A DNA stretch of 64,000 nt, taken from Paenibacillus azoreducens. GTDB taxonomy: Bacteria > Bacillota > Bacilli > Paenibacillales > Paenibacillaceae. Shown here piece by piece: positions 16,400 to 24,686 of this stretch. The notes below the pieces were generated by a model that worked only from the letters and a program-made list of their open reading frames with translations, made no database searches and was not told the origin of the DNA. The DNA lies in the NCBI RefSeq assembly GCF_021654775.1, contig NZ_AP025343.1, forward strand, positions 3,315,501-3,379,500. The letters are read 5' to 3'. The position numbers were made by a program, and so were the translations under genes. Positions within the stretch are counted from its first letter, which is position 1. Each line of letters begins with the position of its first letter.

Positions 16400-18130
16400 T
16401 TGAATCACATGCAGGGAGCCGTCACGGACATAAAAGAAATGAATGACGCGGATTTGGTAAAAGAGGCGCAATCCGGAAGCAGGGAAGCTTTCGGGGAACT
16501 CATACGCCGGCATCGCTCCAAGGTTTACGGGTATGCCAGAAGCATGATGCGGGAGACGCATGCCGCGGAGGATCTCGTTCAGGATGCATTGATCAGAGCT
16601 TTTTTACACTTGGGCAAGCTGGTTGATGTGGAACGTTTTTTGCCTTGGGTTCACCGGATCGTGCGCAACCAGGCGATGACGCGGCTGAGAAAAGAAGGGC
16701 GCAGGCAGGAAGTGACATTTACAAGTCTTGAAAACGGGGCGGGTTCATTTGAAGAAGAACCGGAAAAGTGGAACCGTTTGGACTACGTTCTGAAGCGGAT
16801 AAGCCAGTCCATGGAGGCGGAGTCCCGCAAAGCGGACATTCCTGAAGAGCGGCTGATGCGCATGGAGATGCAGCATGTTTTGCTTGATATTATTTCATGC
16901 CTTAAACCCAGGGAACGGCAGGTGTTTGAAGCGCATTTTTTCGATCAGCTGTCGCCACAGGAGATTGCCCGTCAATTCAGTTTGTCTTCGGCGAATGTAT
17001 ACCAAATATTGTCCCGCTCCCGTAAAAAAGTGATTCAGGAAAGAATCCGTATCACCGTTGACTCATACATCCAAACGAGAAGGGATTGGGGAAAAATGAG
17101 CAAGATGATCTTAACGGCAGAACAGGAAGCTTCATGGTGCACGGCAGGCAGCGTGCTGCATGGTTTGGTGCAGGCAACCGATCAAAAACAATCTTTAGCC
17201 ATGGTGATGGGGCTGACAGGTTTGGCTTTTCGCATCAACGTGCTGCCTGAAAACGTTCATATTGCGGGACCTACTTCATTTGACTTCGCAGACATATTTA
17301 CAAAAGGAATGCGCAATCTGGGGCTGAACGTTCGGATCGTGAATGGACTGACTCCCGGGATCGGCGAAAATACCAATCTGATGGATGAGTCTAAGAAGGG
17401 GCCGAATGCCATGCTCAAAAGAGATATCCATCAGGCACTTCCCAAAGCGCTCGATTTGATCCAACAATCATTGGACAGGGGCTACCCGGTAATGGCTTGG
17501 GATCTCTGTATTCCGGAATTTGGCATCTTGTATGGATACGATGACGAGCAAAAAGTGCTCTATTTCAATGAATGCGGCCGGAAGGACACGCTTCCGTATG
17601 AGAATTTAGGCAGGGGAGTGATGGAGGAAATCTTCGTTTTGGCGGTGGATTCCACATTTGATTTGCCGTTTCGTGAGAGGGCGCGCGGCGCTTTGGAGAT
17701 GATCCTGGATCATTATCATGGCAGGGAAACAAAGATTCCGGCGGAAGCCGTCAAAGGGCTCGCCGCCTACGATGCCTGGATTGCAGCGTTTCGGAACAAG
17801 ACGGTGGAGCCCAACGGCAATGCCTATAACATCGTTGTCATTGGGGAAAGCAGGAAATATGCGGCTCAGTTTTTGAGCGAGCTGGCACGTTCTTGGGATC
17901 GGTCTGGGGAAGCGGACACTAAGGCAGCATCATTATTGATGGATGCTTCCGAAACTTATCGCGGGCTTGGCGAGGCATTTGATGAACTCCATATGCTGTT
18001 TCCTTACCCTCAAGGGGGCGAACCCAATGATAAGGATGGTGTGACGCAGGCGGTTTCCCTTCTGGAAAAGGCTAAGATGTTGGAAACGCAAGGAGCAAGG
18101 CAGCTCGAAGATATTTTGCAGACTTTATAA
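16400..18130 (+). CDS. ECF sigma factor fused to a large C39/BtrH-like domain
   Basis: Residues about 15-90 are sigma region 2 (DLVKEAQSGSREAFGELI, AAEDLVQDALIRAFLHL), and about 165-225 are region 4 (LKPRERQVFEAHF, SPQEIARQFSLSSANVYQI). This sigma part should direct RNA polymerase to a specific promoter set. It is followed by about 340 more residues, while typical ECF factors end near 200. The extension starts with SWCTAGSVLHGL (Cys near 247), then MGLTGLAFRINV and PVMAWDLCIPEFGILYGYD, a pattern like BtrH_N/C39-type cysteine folds, but the usual catalytic His seems absent. The tail (LFPYPQGGEPND) is helical. The start TTG 16400 lies 8 bases after AGAGGGG. No anti-sigma gene is adjacent. Confidence 0.8.
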   Translation: MNHMQGAVTDIKEMNDADLVKEAQSGSREAFGELIRRHRSKVYGYARSMMRETHAAEDLVQDALIRAFLHLGKLVDVERFLPWVHRIVRNQAMTRLRKEGRRQEVTFTSLENGAGSFEEEPEKWNRLDYVLKRISQSMEAESRKADIPEERLMRMEMQHVLLDIISCLKPRERQVFEAHFFDQLSPQEIARQFSLSSANVYQILSRSRKKVIQERIRITVDSYIQTRRDWGKMSKMILTAEQEASWCTAGSVLHGLVQATDQKQSLAMVMGLTGLAFRINVLPENVHIAGPTSFDFADIFTKGMRNLGLNVRIVNGLTPGIGENTNLMDESKKGPNAMLKRDIHQALPKALDLIQQSLDRGYPVMAWDLCIPEFGILYGYDDEQKVLYFNECGRKDTLPYENLGRGVMEEIFVLAVDSTFDLPFRERARGALEMILDHYHGRETKIPAEAVKGLAAYDAWIAAFRNKTVEPNGNAYNIVVIGESRKYAAQFLSELARSWDRSGEADTKAASLLMDASETYRGLGEAFDELHMLFPYPQGGEPNDKDGVTQAVSLLEKAKMLETQGARQLEDILQTL

Positions 18131-18164
18131 AAATTAATATCATTAATAATTAATGTCTTTACTT

Positions 18165-18187
18165 AAGGGGCCTCGGCCTCTTTTTTT
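18165..18187 (+). terminator. Short terminator after the sigma-factor fusion gene
   Basis: AGGGGCC and GGCCTCT pair around a tiny loop and are followed by seven T. The loop is only about 2 bases in the full pairing, so the stem probably opens at the top. Confidence 0.6.
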
Positions 18188-18201
18188 GTCTTTTGCCGTA
18201 T

Positions 18202-18642
18202 TTATTTGCTGTTTCGTTTCATCAGCCACTTGATAAGGAAATTGAACTCTTTGATGCGGCAGTTGTGAAATGCGGTGATTTTCCATTCTCCGTCCTGCAG
18301 AACAACCAAGTTCGTGTTGATTGATTCCCTGTTTCTGGGGTAGTTTTTTTGCTGGCGTTTTTTGGTGTTGCCGATACAGTGGACAATGGCCGTATGATCG
18401 TTCAGAAACCGGATGGCGCTGATGTTTCCCTGCATCTGAGTGCCTTTCAGCACGCCGTTAAACCATTCCTGGTGGGAGCTTTCTACCTCCTGACGGCCTT
18501 TGAGGTGCTGACCGTAAAAGGCGACGTAGTCGGCATCCTCGGTGAAACATGCTGCAAATGCTTTGCCGTCCCCGTCGCTCCATGCGGCAAACAGCCGGTC
18601 GAACAATGCGCTGATTTGCGCTTCCACTTTTTGTTGTACCAT
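18202..18642 (-). CDS. SnoaL-like/DUF4440 protein (SgcJ/EcaC type)
   Basis: A 146-residue cystatin-like (NTF2-fold) protein. The pattern ISALFDRLFAAWSDGDGKAFAACFTEDADYV, then FNDHTA-type and INTNLVVLQDGEWKITAFHNCR segments match SgcJ/EcaC-type members (quoted in parts below 20 residues elsewhere: AAWSDGDGKAF, VVLQDGEWKI). The fold binds small molecules; many members have no proven activity. It lies directly downstream of the PadR gene on the same strand (31 bases apart), so the two probably form one unit and the PadR protein may control it. Confidence 0.75.
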   Translation of the reverse strand: MVQQKVEAQISALFDRLFAAWSDGDGKAFAACFTEDADYVAFYGQHLKGRQEVESSHQEWFNGVLKGTQMQGNISAIRFLNDHTAIVHCIGNTKKRQQKNYPRNRESINTNLVVLQDGEWKITAFHNCRIKEFNFLIKWLMKRNSK

Positions 18643-18673
18643 TCGTAAATCCCTCTTTTCTTAATTATATTTC

Positions 18674-19240
18674 CTATTTAAGACTCCTGCCGAATTGCTC
18701 TTTTAACCGGGACGCCCACTTCCTTTCAAGCTCCCACTGGTCCAGCTGCAGTTCCATTATTCCGCGTATGGTCTGATAGTAGGGGGTGTTCTGCATCGGC
18801 TGAAGCATGTCGGGATGCTCATCAAACTCGGACTGCTGCTGCCGAATATGGTCAATTGCTTTTTGGCAATATTTCATGTAATGGTTGACCAAATACAACT
18901 GATCTTCAAAGCTTAGAAACTCCAAATAAATCGCTTTGATGTGAAATATTTTCGGGTAGTTGCCCGCGTTTCTTTCCGTATCCACCATGAGCTCGAAAAA
19001 CCGTTTTTTTCCACGATCCGTAATTTCGTACGTTCGGGAAGAACGCTCCGTAGGAAAAGGAATCTTGGCGGGCTCCGCATCTTGAATCAATCCGTCTTTG
19101 TAGAGTTTGTTGAGCAGGGTGGAAAGCGTGCCGCGGCTGATCTTTTCCCATGGGCCTATCGTATCGTTCGCTATTTTCGAAATCAGGTACGCATGCAGTG
19201 GAAATTTCATTAACAAGGAAAGAACTAGAAGTTCGTACAC
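18674..19240 (-). CDS. PadR family transcriptional regulator
   Basis: A 188-residue regulator: residues 1-80 are the winged helix (ELLVLSLLMKFPLHAYLI, GTLSTLLNKLYKDGLI, RTYEITDRGKKRFFEL), and 90-180 form the long helical dimerisation arm of PadR-s1/Vir types. It starts at GTG 19240, 8 bases after AGGTGG. An AT-rich palindrome just upstream is the likely autoregulatory operator. The neighbour downstream is the SnoaL-like gene. The ligand is unknown. Confidence 0.88.
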   Translation of the reverse strand: MYELLVLSLLMKFPLHAYLISKIANDTIGPWEKISRGTLSTLLNKLYKDGLIQDAEPAKIPFPTERSSRTYEITDRGKKRFFELMVDTERNAGNYPKIFHIKAIYLEFLSFEDQLYLVNHYMKYCQKAIDHIRQQQSEFDEHPDMLQPMQNTPYYQTIRGIMELQLDQWELERKWASRLKEQFGRSLK

Positions 19241-19258
19241 TATCGTGCACCACCTTTA

Positions 19259-19293
19259 ATTAGTTTTAATAAAACTATATTACTAAAACTAAT
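19259..19293 (-). promoter_or_regulatory. Palindromic operator upstream of the PadR gene
   Basis: TAGTTTTAATAAAACTA (19261-19277) is a perfect odd-centred palindrome. A further half-site TAAAACTAAT follows at 19284-19293, itself the inverse of ATTAGTTTTA at 19259-19268. It sits about 20 bases upstream of the start codon, a typical place for autorepression. Confidence 0.55.
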
Positions 19294-19479
19294 CATTTGT
19301 CAATGAGACGATGGAAAAAATGTTTTGGAGTCGATGTTTGATGTTATATACGGCAAAAACGTTGGCATGAGAGATTATTTATCCCGCCCGGACCGGCTTC
19401 AGGCGGCGCCAAAAAACTGCAACTAAAGGCATTTTCAAGAGGTTGTACGCTGTAGTCGTGACATACTGGAAAGCTAAGC

Positions 19480-19511
19480 AAAAGACCGCTTCCATATACA
19501 AGGAGGCGGTC
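19480..19511 (-). terminator. Terminator of the WYL regulator gene
   Basis: On the minus strand GACCGCCTCC pairs with GGAAGCGGTC and is followed by TTTTGC. The rest of the 19294-19565 gap holds nothing I recognise. Confidence 0.7.
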
Positions 19512-19565
19512 CCAGGCTGCCTTAGAAAATCCCGACAGTTTGAACAGAAACTTGTTAACTTTATA

Positions 19566-20504
19566 TCAAGTCTCTTTTATTTTATAGGCGCTGTTAGCAT
19601 GGTTCATATAGGGAGCGAGGCTGTCCGTCAGCAGCTGCTTAACCATTTCCCGCAGCTCCGCCGGGTAAACAACCTCCGCATCCGGGCCATATTTTAATAA
19701 TAGCCTGGACATATAAGCAAACTCTTCGCGTGGAATGTTTCCTTGCCAAACCTGTTCGTTCATTTGCTGAAATAATGGATCGGAACCGGCCAGACGCATG
19801 CCAAACGGAGTGAACTTTATTTTTGCCGGCACCCCTTCGCGGGGATCTTCCGAAGCCAGCCAGGTTTGTAGTGTAGGGAGATCGGGAAGGGTATCTTCCA
19901 GGATCGCCATTTCAAGCACCCGGTCCGATCTATACAAGATGATTCGCTCTCTGCTGTATGCCGGCATATACCAATATCCGTGATCCCAATAAAGTCCGAT
20001 GGGGAACACTTCAAAACTTTTTTCCCCGGAAGCGGATCGATAACGCATCTTGACGCGGCGCTTATTCATCGCTGCTTCCAGAATGATGGATGTGTATGGC
20101 GACGGTGCTTGCGTCGGGATTACGCGAAAGGAAACATAGTTTTTCAACTGGTCGATATTCTCCTGAACGTCTTGGGGAAGCTCGGCATAATATTGCTCGG
20201 ATAAATGGGCACGTACGGATCCAAAAGGGATATCCGGAATATCTTCCAGCAGCTTCAACATAAGGAACAATCCCATCGCTTCGTCACGGGACAGGTGCAG
20301 CGGGGGAAGCAGGCGGTTCGGAAGGGCCCGGTAGCCGCCATGCGGTCCGGTTTCGGTATATAGCGGCAGTCCGGTCTGCTGCAAATAGTCCAGATCTCTT
20401 TGGATCGTCCTTATCGATACATTGAATTTCTCGGCAAGCTCCCTGGCGGTATATTTTTTGCGGGAATCGAGCATTCTCATTATCGCTACTCTGCGTTCGT
20501 TCAT
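19566..20504 (-). CDS. WYL domain transcriptional regulator (YafY/DeoR-type HTH)
   Basis: A 312-residue regulator. Residues 1-60 are a winged helix (RKKYTARELAEKFNVSIRT, IQRDLDYLQQTGLPLY), and about 135-215 are a WYL domain (MRYRSASGEKSFEVFPIGLY, then the W-Y-M and L-Y-R-S-D-R positions), which in other members senses a small ligand or nucleic acid. A helical C-terminal WCX-like tail follows. It is divergent from a truncated dihydrofolate-reductase-like gene 111 bases away; such pairs are common, and that gene was probably its target. Confidence 0.88.
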   Translation of the reverse strand: MNERRVAIMRMLDSRKKYTARELAEKFNVSIRTIQRDLDYLQQTGLPLYTETGPHGGYRALPNRLLPPLHLSRDEAMGLFLMLKLLEDIPDIPFGSVRAHLSEQYYAELPQDVQENIDQLKNYVSFRVIPTQAPSPYTSIILEAAMNKRRVKMRYRSASGEKSFEVFPIGLYWDHGYWYMPAYSRERIILYRSDRVLEMAILEDTLPDLPTLQTWLASEDPREGVPAKIKFTPFGMRLAGSDPLFQQMNEQVWQGNIPREEFAYMSRLLLKYGPDAEVVYPAELREMVKQLLTDSLAPYMNHANSAYKIKET

Positions 20505-20560
20505 GAATTATACTCCTTTCACGGGGCAGAAGGATTGTCTTTAAAATACAATTTAACTAC

Positions 20561-20573
20561 GACATAGTGTGTC
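20561..20573. promoter_or_regulatory. Candidate operator between WYL regulator and DHFR remnant
   Basis: GACA-TAGTG-TGTC is an inverted repeat in the 111-base divergent gap. Placement fits a regulator site; it is short and could be chance. Confidence 0.3.
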
Positions 20574-20615
20574 ATAAATATATTGTAACATATTAGCAGA
20601 AAGGAGAGATTAAAC

Positions 20616-20737
20616 ATGAGTGAATTAAAAGATAACAAAGTGGTACTGTATATCGCCATGAGTCTCGATGGGTATATCGCGCTGCCGGACGGTTCGGTGG
20701 ATTGGCTGTTTGATGGTTCCGAGTCGGTTCCGAGCTG
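20616..20737 (+). pseudogene. Truncated dihydrofolate reductase-family gene (RibD_C type)
   Basis: The frame begins after AAAGGAGAG with MSELKDNKVVLYIAMSLDGY and continues IALPDGSVDWLFDG, the invariant N-terminus of DHFR/RibD_C-like reductases. After about 37 residues similarity ends and a terminator follows at 20758. The family needs about 170-190 residues, so most of the gene is deleted. Promoter, ribosome site and start are still in place, which points to a fairly recent deletion. Confidence 0.75.
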
Positions 20738-20757
20738 TGCATACATTGTCCCAATAA

Positions 20758-20809
20758 GCAAACCGCAGGCATATCCGTCCATATGGCGGAAGAAGCCTGC
20801 GGTTTTTCT
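20758..20809 (+). terminator. Terminator between DHFR remnant and queF
   Basis: AACCGCAGGC (20761-20770) pairs with GCCTGCGGTT (20795-20804), then TTTCTT. On the minus strand the tail is weaker, but it may also end queF transcripts. Confidence 0.8.
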
Positions 20810-20852
20810 TAAGAGAGTTCGTCGCTTCGACGTTTTTTCTGTTTGCTCTCTG

Positions 20853-21350
20853 TTAGCGGTTATCGATCTTTTCCGGATACAAATCATGATTCATCAGGCG
20901 CTGCTCGGCCATCTGTTCATATTTGGTTCCTTGCTTTCCGTAGTTGCAATAAGGGTCGATCGAAATTCCGCCGCGGGGCGTAAATTTACCCCAGACTTCG
21001 ATATAACGCGGTTCCATCAGCTTAATCAGATCATTCATGATAATGTTCATGCAGTCTTCATGGAAATCGCCGTGGTTGCGGAAGCTGAAAAGATACAGTT
21101 TAAGCGACTTGCTCTCGACCATCTTCTGATCGGGAATATAGCTGATATGCAGCGTGGCGAAATCCGGTTGGCCGGTAATCGGGCACAGACTCGTAAACTC
21201 CGGAAAATTGAATTTAACGAAATAATCGCGGTACGCATGTTTATTGTCAAAGCTCTCCAGCACCTCGGGCGCGTACTTAAATGCATATTTCGTCCCTTGG
21301 TTGCCGAGAAGCGTCAAATCTTTCATTTCTTCAGGTTGTCTGCCAGTCAT
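20853..21350 (-). CDS. queF: NADPH-dependent 7-cyano-7-deazaguanine reductase
   Basis: QueF reduces the nitrile preQ0 to the amine preQ1, the last free-base step before insertion into tRNA on the way to queuosine. This 165-residue protein is the short unimodular type. Catalytic Cys56 lies in [13 protein letters not shown] with Asp63 close by; [13 protein letters not shown] is the NADPH/substrate loop. It is the last gene of queC-queD-queE-queF on the minus strand, 40 bases after queE. Confidence 0.95.
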   Translation of the reverse strand: MTGRQPEEMKDLTLLGNQGTKYAFKYAPEVLESFDNKHAYRDYFVKFNFPEFTSLCPITGQPDFATLHISYIPDQKMVESKSLKLYLFSFRNHGDFHEDCMNIIMNDLIKLMEPRYIEVWGKFTPRGGISIDPYCNYGKQGTKYEQMAEQRLMNHDLYPEKIDNR

Positions 21351-21390
21351 TTTTCGCTTGTTCCTCCTTCGTTGAATTCGTTTTTAACGT

Positions 21391-22149
21391 TCATACGCCG
21401 CGTTTATTGCCCCATACAAGCGTATGTAGCTGCGGAAGCACCCGCACATCGTTCAATGCATCTGATACCATGACCTTATCGATCAGTTCTTCATATTGCC
21501 GAACCAGATCGGCGGCATGTTGGTCTTTGTCCATCCGCGACACATCCCTGTTACCGACCTGCAAATACATCGGCGCGCCGGGGTAACGGCAATGCACGGT
21601 TTGCGCGTATTCCAGATCGCGGTCATCGAAAATCACAACCTTTAAGCTGTACGCATAAGGTACTTGACGTCTGCTGAGCATGTTTACAATCACGTCAAGC
21701 TGCTCCCAATCGGTGGTCATCCCTGAGCTTGGCGGCTTTGGCGATACCGTTACTTCATCGATATCCGCCAACCAATCCTGCCAGCGGGAGCCTTGGGTTT
21801 CCACAGCGATCCGGATGCCGGATGCTTTCAGCAGGCTGACGAGCGGAGAAAGACCGGGCAAAAGCAGCGGATTGCCGCCGGAAATCGTTACATGTGAAAA
21901 TCGGTCCCCGCCAACGCGTTTCAGTTCCTCCCAAATCTCTTGGGCATCCATCTTCCGGATATCCTTGACACCGCTCCCGTCCCACGTAAAAGCGGAGTCA
22001 CACCAGGAGCAGCGATAATCGCAGCCGGCGGTACGGACAAACATCGTTTTTTGCCCGATGACCATCCCTTCACCCTGGACTGTAGGTCCGAAAATCTCGA
22101 GCACCGGTATAGAAGGAGGGGATTTAATCGCTCTACTGTTTGCATTCAT
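21391..22149 (-). CDS. queE: 7-carboxy-7-deazaguanine synthase
   Basis: QueE is a radical SAM enzyme that contracts 6-carboxy-tetrahydropterin to 7-carboxy-7-deazaguanine. The protein has 252 residues from ATG 22149, with the cluster motif CDYRCSWC (Cys43, 47, 50) and the SAM-binding SGGNPLL. The start is fixed by an ATGA overlap with the queD stop; a GTG 12 bases upstream would enter queD further. GPTVQGEG near the N-terminus is typical of the family. It acts between QueD and QueC. Confidence 0.94.
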   Translation of the reverse strand: MNANSRAIKSPPSIPVLEIFGPTVQGEGMVIGQKTMFVRTAGCDYRCSWCDSAFTWDGSGVKDIRKMDAQEIWEELKRVGGDRFSHVTISGGNPLLLPGLSPLVSLLKASGIRIAVETQGSRWQDWLADIDEVTVSPKPPSSGMTTDWEQLDVIVNMLSRRQVPYAYSLKVVIFDDRDLEYAQTVHCRYPGAPMYLQVGNRDVSRMDKDQHAADLVRQYEELIDKVMVSDALNDVRVLPQLHTLVWGNKRGV

Positions 22150-22637
22150 GATTCCACCCACTCCCGCCGGAATTCGGCATAGCTCGTTGGAGTTTCATAT
22201 AAGCGCACGAATTCCGTGCGTCCTTGTTCAATCAGATCCGCATATGGTTTTGCAGCCAGCGCGGTTTCCATTTGTTCATACAGCCAAATGGCCATATTTT
22301 CCGCCGTAGTGTTCATCGGAGGAAGTGTCTCATTAAGATAACGATGGTCCAGATACGGTTCGATCCGCTGTTTCCATATTTCTTTGACCAGTCCAAAATC
22401 GGCCGCAATCCCGATCTCGTTCGGGTATGCGCTGATTCCAAAAATTGCTTTATACGTGTGGCCATGCAGATTTTTGCATTTCCCTTCATACGCATGCAGG
22501 TGATGGGCGGCATCAAACGTGAATTCCTTGCTGACCATAATACGGTAATGGCGGTATTTCAAATCGCTTGGTTGAATATCCGTTCCCAGCTTTTGAAGTT
22601 TATCGACGATGCGAAATTCACCAGGCGTCCGGCTCAT
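22146..22637 (-). CDS. queD: 6-carboxy-5,6,7,8-tetrahydropterin synthase
   Basis: QueD converts dihydroneopterin triphosphate to 6-carboxy-tetrahydropterin. The zinc ligands are in FDAAHHLH and NLHGHTY, and the catalytic cysteine in EGKCKNLH. The start at 22637 is set by an ATGA overlap with the queC stop. The resulting 163-residue protein carries about 30 extra residues before the usual [11 protein letters not shown] start, and a match of [18 protein letters not shown] suggests this extension is conserved among close relatives (inference). Confidence 0.93.
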   Translation of the reverse strand: MSRTPGEFRIVDKLQKLGTDIQPSDLKYRHYRIMVSKEFTFDAAHHLHAYEGKCKNLHGHTYKAIFGISAYPNEIGIAADFGLVKEIWKQRIEPYLDHRYLNETLPPMNTTAENMAIWLYEQMETALAAKPYADLIEQGRTEFVRLYETPTSYAEFRREWVES

Positions 22638-23302
22638 CGGCCTGCCTCCTGCGTACGGCGCTCCAGATATTGCTCCAGGCCTCTGCTGCGCAGCTGACAG
22701 GAAGGACATTCGCCGCAGCCGTCGCCGATGATACCGTTATAGCAGGTCAGCGTCCGTTCGCGCACGAAATCAAATGCGCCGAGATCATCCGCCATCGCCC
22801 ATGTTTCGGCTTTATCCAGCCACATGAGCGGAGTATGGATCACAAAATTATAGTCCATCGCCAGGTTCAAGGTCACGTTAAGCGATTTGACGAAAGAGTC
22901 CCGGCAGTCCGGATAACCGCTAAAATCCGTTTCGCACACACCTGTAACCAGATGTCTGGCTCCGGACACCTTGGCAAGCACAGCCGCAAAGCTGAGAAAC
23001 AGATGATTACGTCCTTCGACAAAGGTGCTCGGCAGTTCGCCATCCTCTTGCGTAATTTCAATATTGCTGCGGGTAAGCGCGTTTGGAGCGAGCTGATTCA
23101 GCAGACTCATATCCAAAACGGTGTTTTTCACGCCAAGCTCCCTTGAAATCGCTTGTGAGCATTCAATCTCGAGCCGGTGGCGCTGACCGTAATCAAAAGT
23201 AACCGTCTCGACTTCCGCAAATTGCTGCATTGCCCAGAACAGGCAGGTGGTGCTGTCTTGGCCGCCGCTGAAAACGACAACCGCTTTTTCGTTTTTGAGC
23301 AT
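22634..23302 (-). CDS. queC: 7-cyano-7-deazaguanine synthase
   Basis: QueC uses ATP and ammonia to turn 7-carboxy-7-deazaguanine into preQ0. The 222-residue protein has the PP-loop [10 protein letters not shown] near residue 12 and a zinc site CGECPSC near the C-terminus. It is the first gene of the que operon and follows a preQ1-I riboswitch leader. GATGGAGAGG lies before the ATG. Confidence 0.95.
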   Translation of the reverse strand: MLKNEKAVVVFSGGQDSTTCLFWAMQQFAEVETVTFDYGQRHRLEIECSQAISRELGVKNTVLDMSLLNQLAPNALTRSNIEITQEDGELPSTFVEGRNHLFLSFAAVLAKVSGARHLVTGVCETDFSGYPDCRDSFVKSLNVTLNLAMDYNFVIHTPLMWLDKAETWAMADDLGAFDFVRERTLTCYNGIIGDGCGECPSCQLRSRGLEQYLERRTQEAGR

Positions 23303-23387
23303 AAAAAAACCTCTCCATCTTCAAAATTTGTTGTACAAGCGTGATGACGCTTCTACCTTCGAAGAGAGAGAGTTCTTGAACTGCCAT

Positions 23388-23425
23388 AAAAAAACAAGCC
23401 CAATCAGAAAGAGACCAGAATGGGT
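23388..23425 (-). terminator. Candidate riboswitch-controlled terminator before queC
   Basis: On the minus strand CCCATTC pairs with GATTGGG, followed by CTTG and seven T, directly after the preQ1 aptamer. A competing short stem GACC/GGTC lies just upstream. This fits a transcription-terminating expression platform. Confidence 0.6.
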
Positions 23426-23429
23426 GGTC

Positions 23430-23465
23430 TTAGTTTTTTATAGAGGGAGTTCGCGAACCTCTCCC
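23430..23465 (-). ncRNA. preQ1-I riboswitch aptamer
   Basis: The minus-strand leader of queC contains AGAGGTTCGCGAAC, then CCCTCTATAAAAAACTAA. This matches the preQ1-I class: a stem closed by GAGAGG/CCTCT, a short loop, and the A-rich tail that folds back as a pseudoknot. It senses the QueF product preQ1 and should shut off queCDEF when preQ1 is plentiful. Confidence 0.9.
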
Positions 23466-23578
23466 GGGCGGCGACAGCCGCATCCGGATTTCTTCTGCCT
23501 GGGATTTTGCAAAACCCTTAACAGCCATATTTGGCTTTTTGCAAAGTCCATAAGTGATGCATTTTAACGCACCGGTTC
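23466..23578 (-). other. Extra structured leader upstream of the preQ1 aptamer
   Basis: Between the promoter and the aptamer the minus-strand leader can form AGCC/GGCT, GGGTTTTGC/GCAAAATCCC-like and GGATGCGGC/GCCGCC-like stems. These are not part of the known preQ1-I fold and are unexplained. Confidence 0.4.
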
Positions 23579-23587
23579 ATTATAGCA
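23579..23587 (-). promoter_or_regulatory. Extended -10 promoter of queCDEF
   Basis: On the minus strand the sequence reads TGCTATAAT, a TGn-TATAAT extended -10. No clear -35 is seen. It gives a leader of about 270 bases. Confidence 0.6.
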
Positions 23588-23602
23588 TATCAAAAGCAGG
23601 AG

Positions 23603-23632
23603 CGGGGAGCTATAGATCATAGCAAGTCCCCG
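23603..23632. other. Stable hairpin upstream of the queC promoter
   Basis: CGGGGA pairs with TCCCCG, and GCTAT with ATAGC inside. It has no T-run and lies outside transcribed genes; role unknown. The rest of the gap to 23857 holds nothing I can support. Confidence 0.4.
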
Positions 23633-23857
23633 ATTGTTCATAGCGATTGCCTGCGATTTCGGCTAGGGATCTTTCATAAATGCCTGTTCAACCTTCGAAA
23701 ATGAAATGACCTTTTCCTCAACTTGATTTGAATCTCGAGGGTTAGTCGTCCACAATTCGGAACAAGCCACCACCAGCTCAATCGTTTCTTTGCACTAGCG
23801 GATATAATGTATTTCTTGCTCCAAACCTCTTTTGATTTTATATATTTTTTATTGAAT

Positions 23858-23908
23858 GAAAAAAACACCTTCACAACCGCCGCCGCAGCGGAGCCATAAA
23901 GGTGTTTA
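23858..23908 (-). terminator. Terminator of azoR
   Basis: On the minus strand AACACCTT and AAGGTGTT pair around a GC-rich loop and are followed by a run of T. Confidence 0.75.
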
Positions 23909-23937
23909 TATCAATCGGTTAAAGCTGGTAAATGGGC

Positions 23938-24579
23938 TTATGCGTGTTGAAGCACCAGTTTTTTCGCAGTTTCTTTCACTTGGTTCAAACCTGCTTCGAT
24001 GATTTCATTCGCTTTGTCAGGTGCTGCATTATGGCCTTCGATAATCACTTCGTCGATAATTTCCATGCCGAATACGCCGCCGAATACGTTGCGCATATAG
24101 TTCACGGCCATTTCCATTGGAGCGGCTTCAGGAGCGGTATAAAATCCGCCGCGCGCGTTCAGGAAGATTGCTTTTTTATCGGTCATGAGTTGGATCATGT
24201 TGCCTTCTGCGTCGTATTTGAACGCAAAACCGGCTGCATAGACATATTCAACAAAAGTTTGCAGTCTGGCAGGGATCGTCAGATTCCAAAGAGGGAAGGC
24301 GAATACTACCACGTCGGCTGCAGACAAAGCGTCCATAGCTTTTTGCTTGGCGGCTACGAGGCGGCTTTCCGCGTCAGTTAATTCGGTGCCGTTGTTCATT
24401 TTGCCGTATGCGCTGAAGAGTTCTTGACCAAAGTACGGCATGTCTTCGGCGAATACATCATAAGTGGTCACATTCAGGTTGTCCGCACCTTTGATGGTTT
24501 CCATAAATGTTTCGTACATTCTGCTCGAAATAGCCTCTGCTGCAGGGCGGTTATTTGCTTTAATTACTAACACGTTCAT
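23938..24579 (-). CDS. azoR: FMN-dependent NADH-azoreductase
   Basis: A 213-residue flavodoxin-like quinone/azo reductase. AzoR enzymes carry out two-electron reduction of quinones and azo dyes with NADH and protect against thiol and quinone stress. Family motifs are VLVIKANNRPA (FMN phosphate loop), FAFPLWNLTIPARLQTF and FLNARGGFYT. The gene is divergent from a TetR regulator, with a perfect palindrome between them, so it is probably repressed by that protein and induced by electrophiles (inference). Confidence 0.9.
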   Translation of the reverse strand: MNVLVIKANNRPAAEAISSRMYETFMETIKGADNLNVTTYDVFAEDMPYFGQELFSAYGKMNNGTELTDAESRLVAAKQKAMDALSAADVVVFAFPLWNLTIPARLQTFVEYVYAAGFAFKYDAEGNMIQLMTDKKAIFLNARGGFYTAPEAAPMEMAVNYMRNVFGGVFGMEIIDEVIIEGHNAAPDKANEIIEAGLNQVKETAKKLVLQHA

Positions 24580-24670
24580 GCTATTTTATTCCTCCATTTG
24601 TCGGATACCAAGATGATGTAAATTGGGATGAATGCCAAATTCATATATCTTGTGTTGCGACTATTATTTG

Positions 24671-24686
24671 TACAACATCTGTTGTA
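24671..24686. promoter_or_regulatory. Operator in the azoR-tetR divergent region
   Basis: TACAACATCTGTTGTA is a perfect 7-bp inverted repeat around a 2-base centre. It lies between the divergent genes, as expected for a TetR-family operator. Confidence 0.65.

Noticed and set aside
20616..21473. A 285-codon plus-strand frame starting at the DHFR remnant
   Set aside because: Only the first 37 codons resemble a protein family; the rest crosses a terminator and runs antisense to queF.
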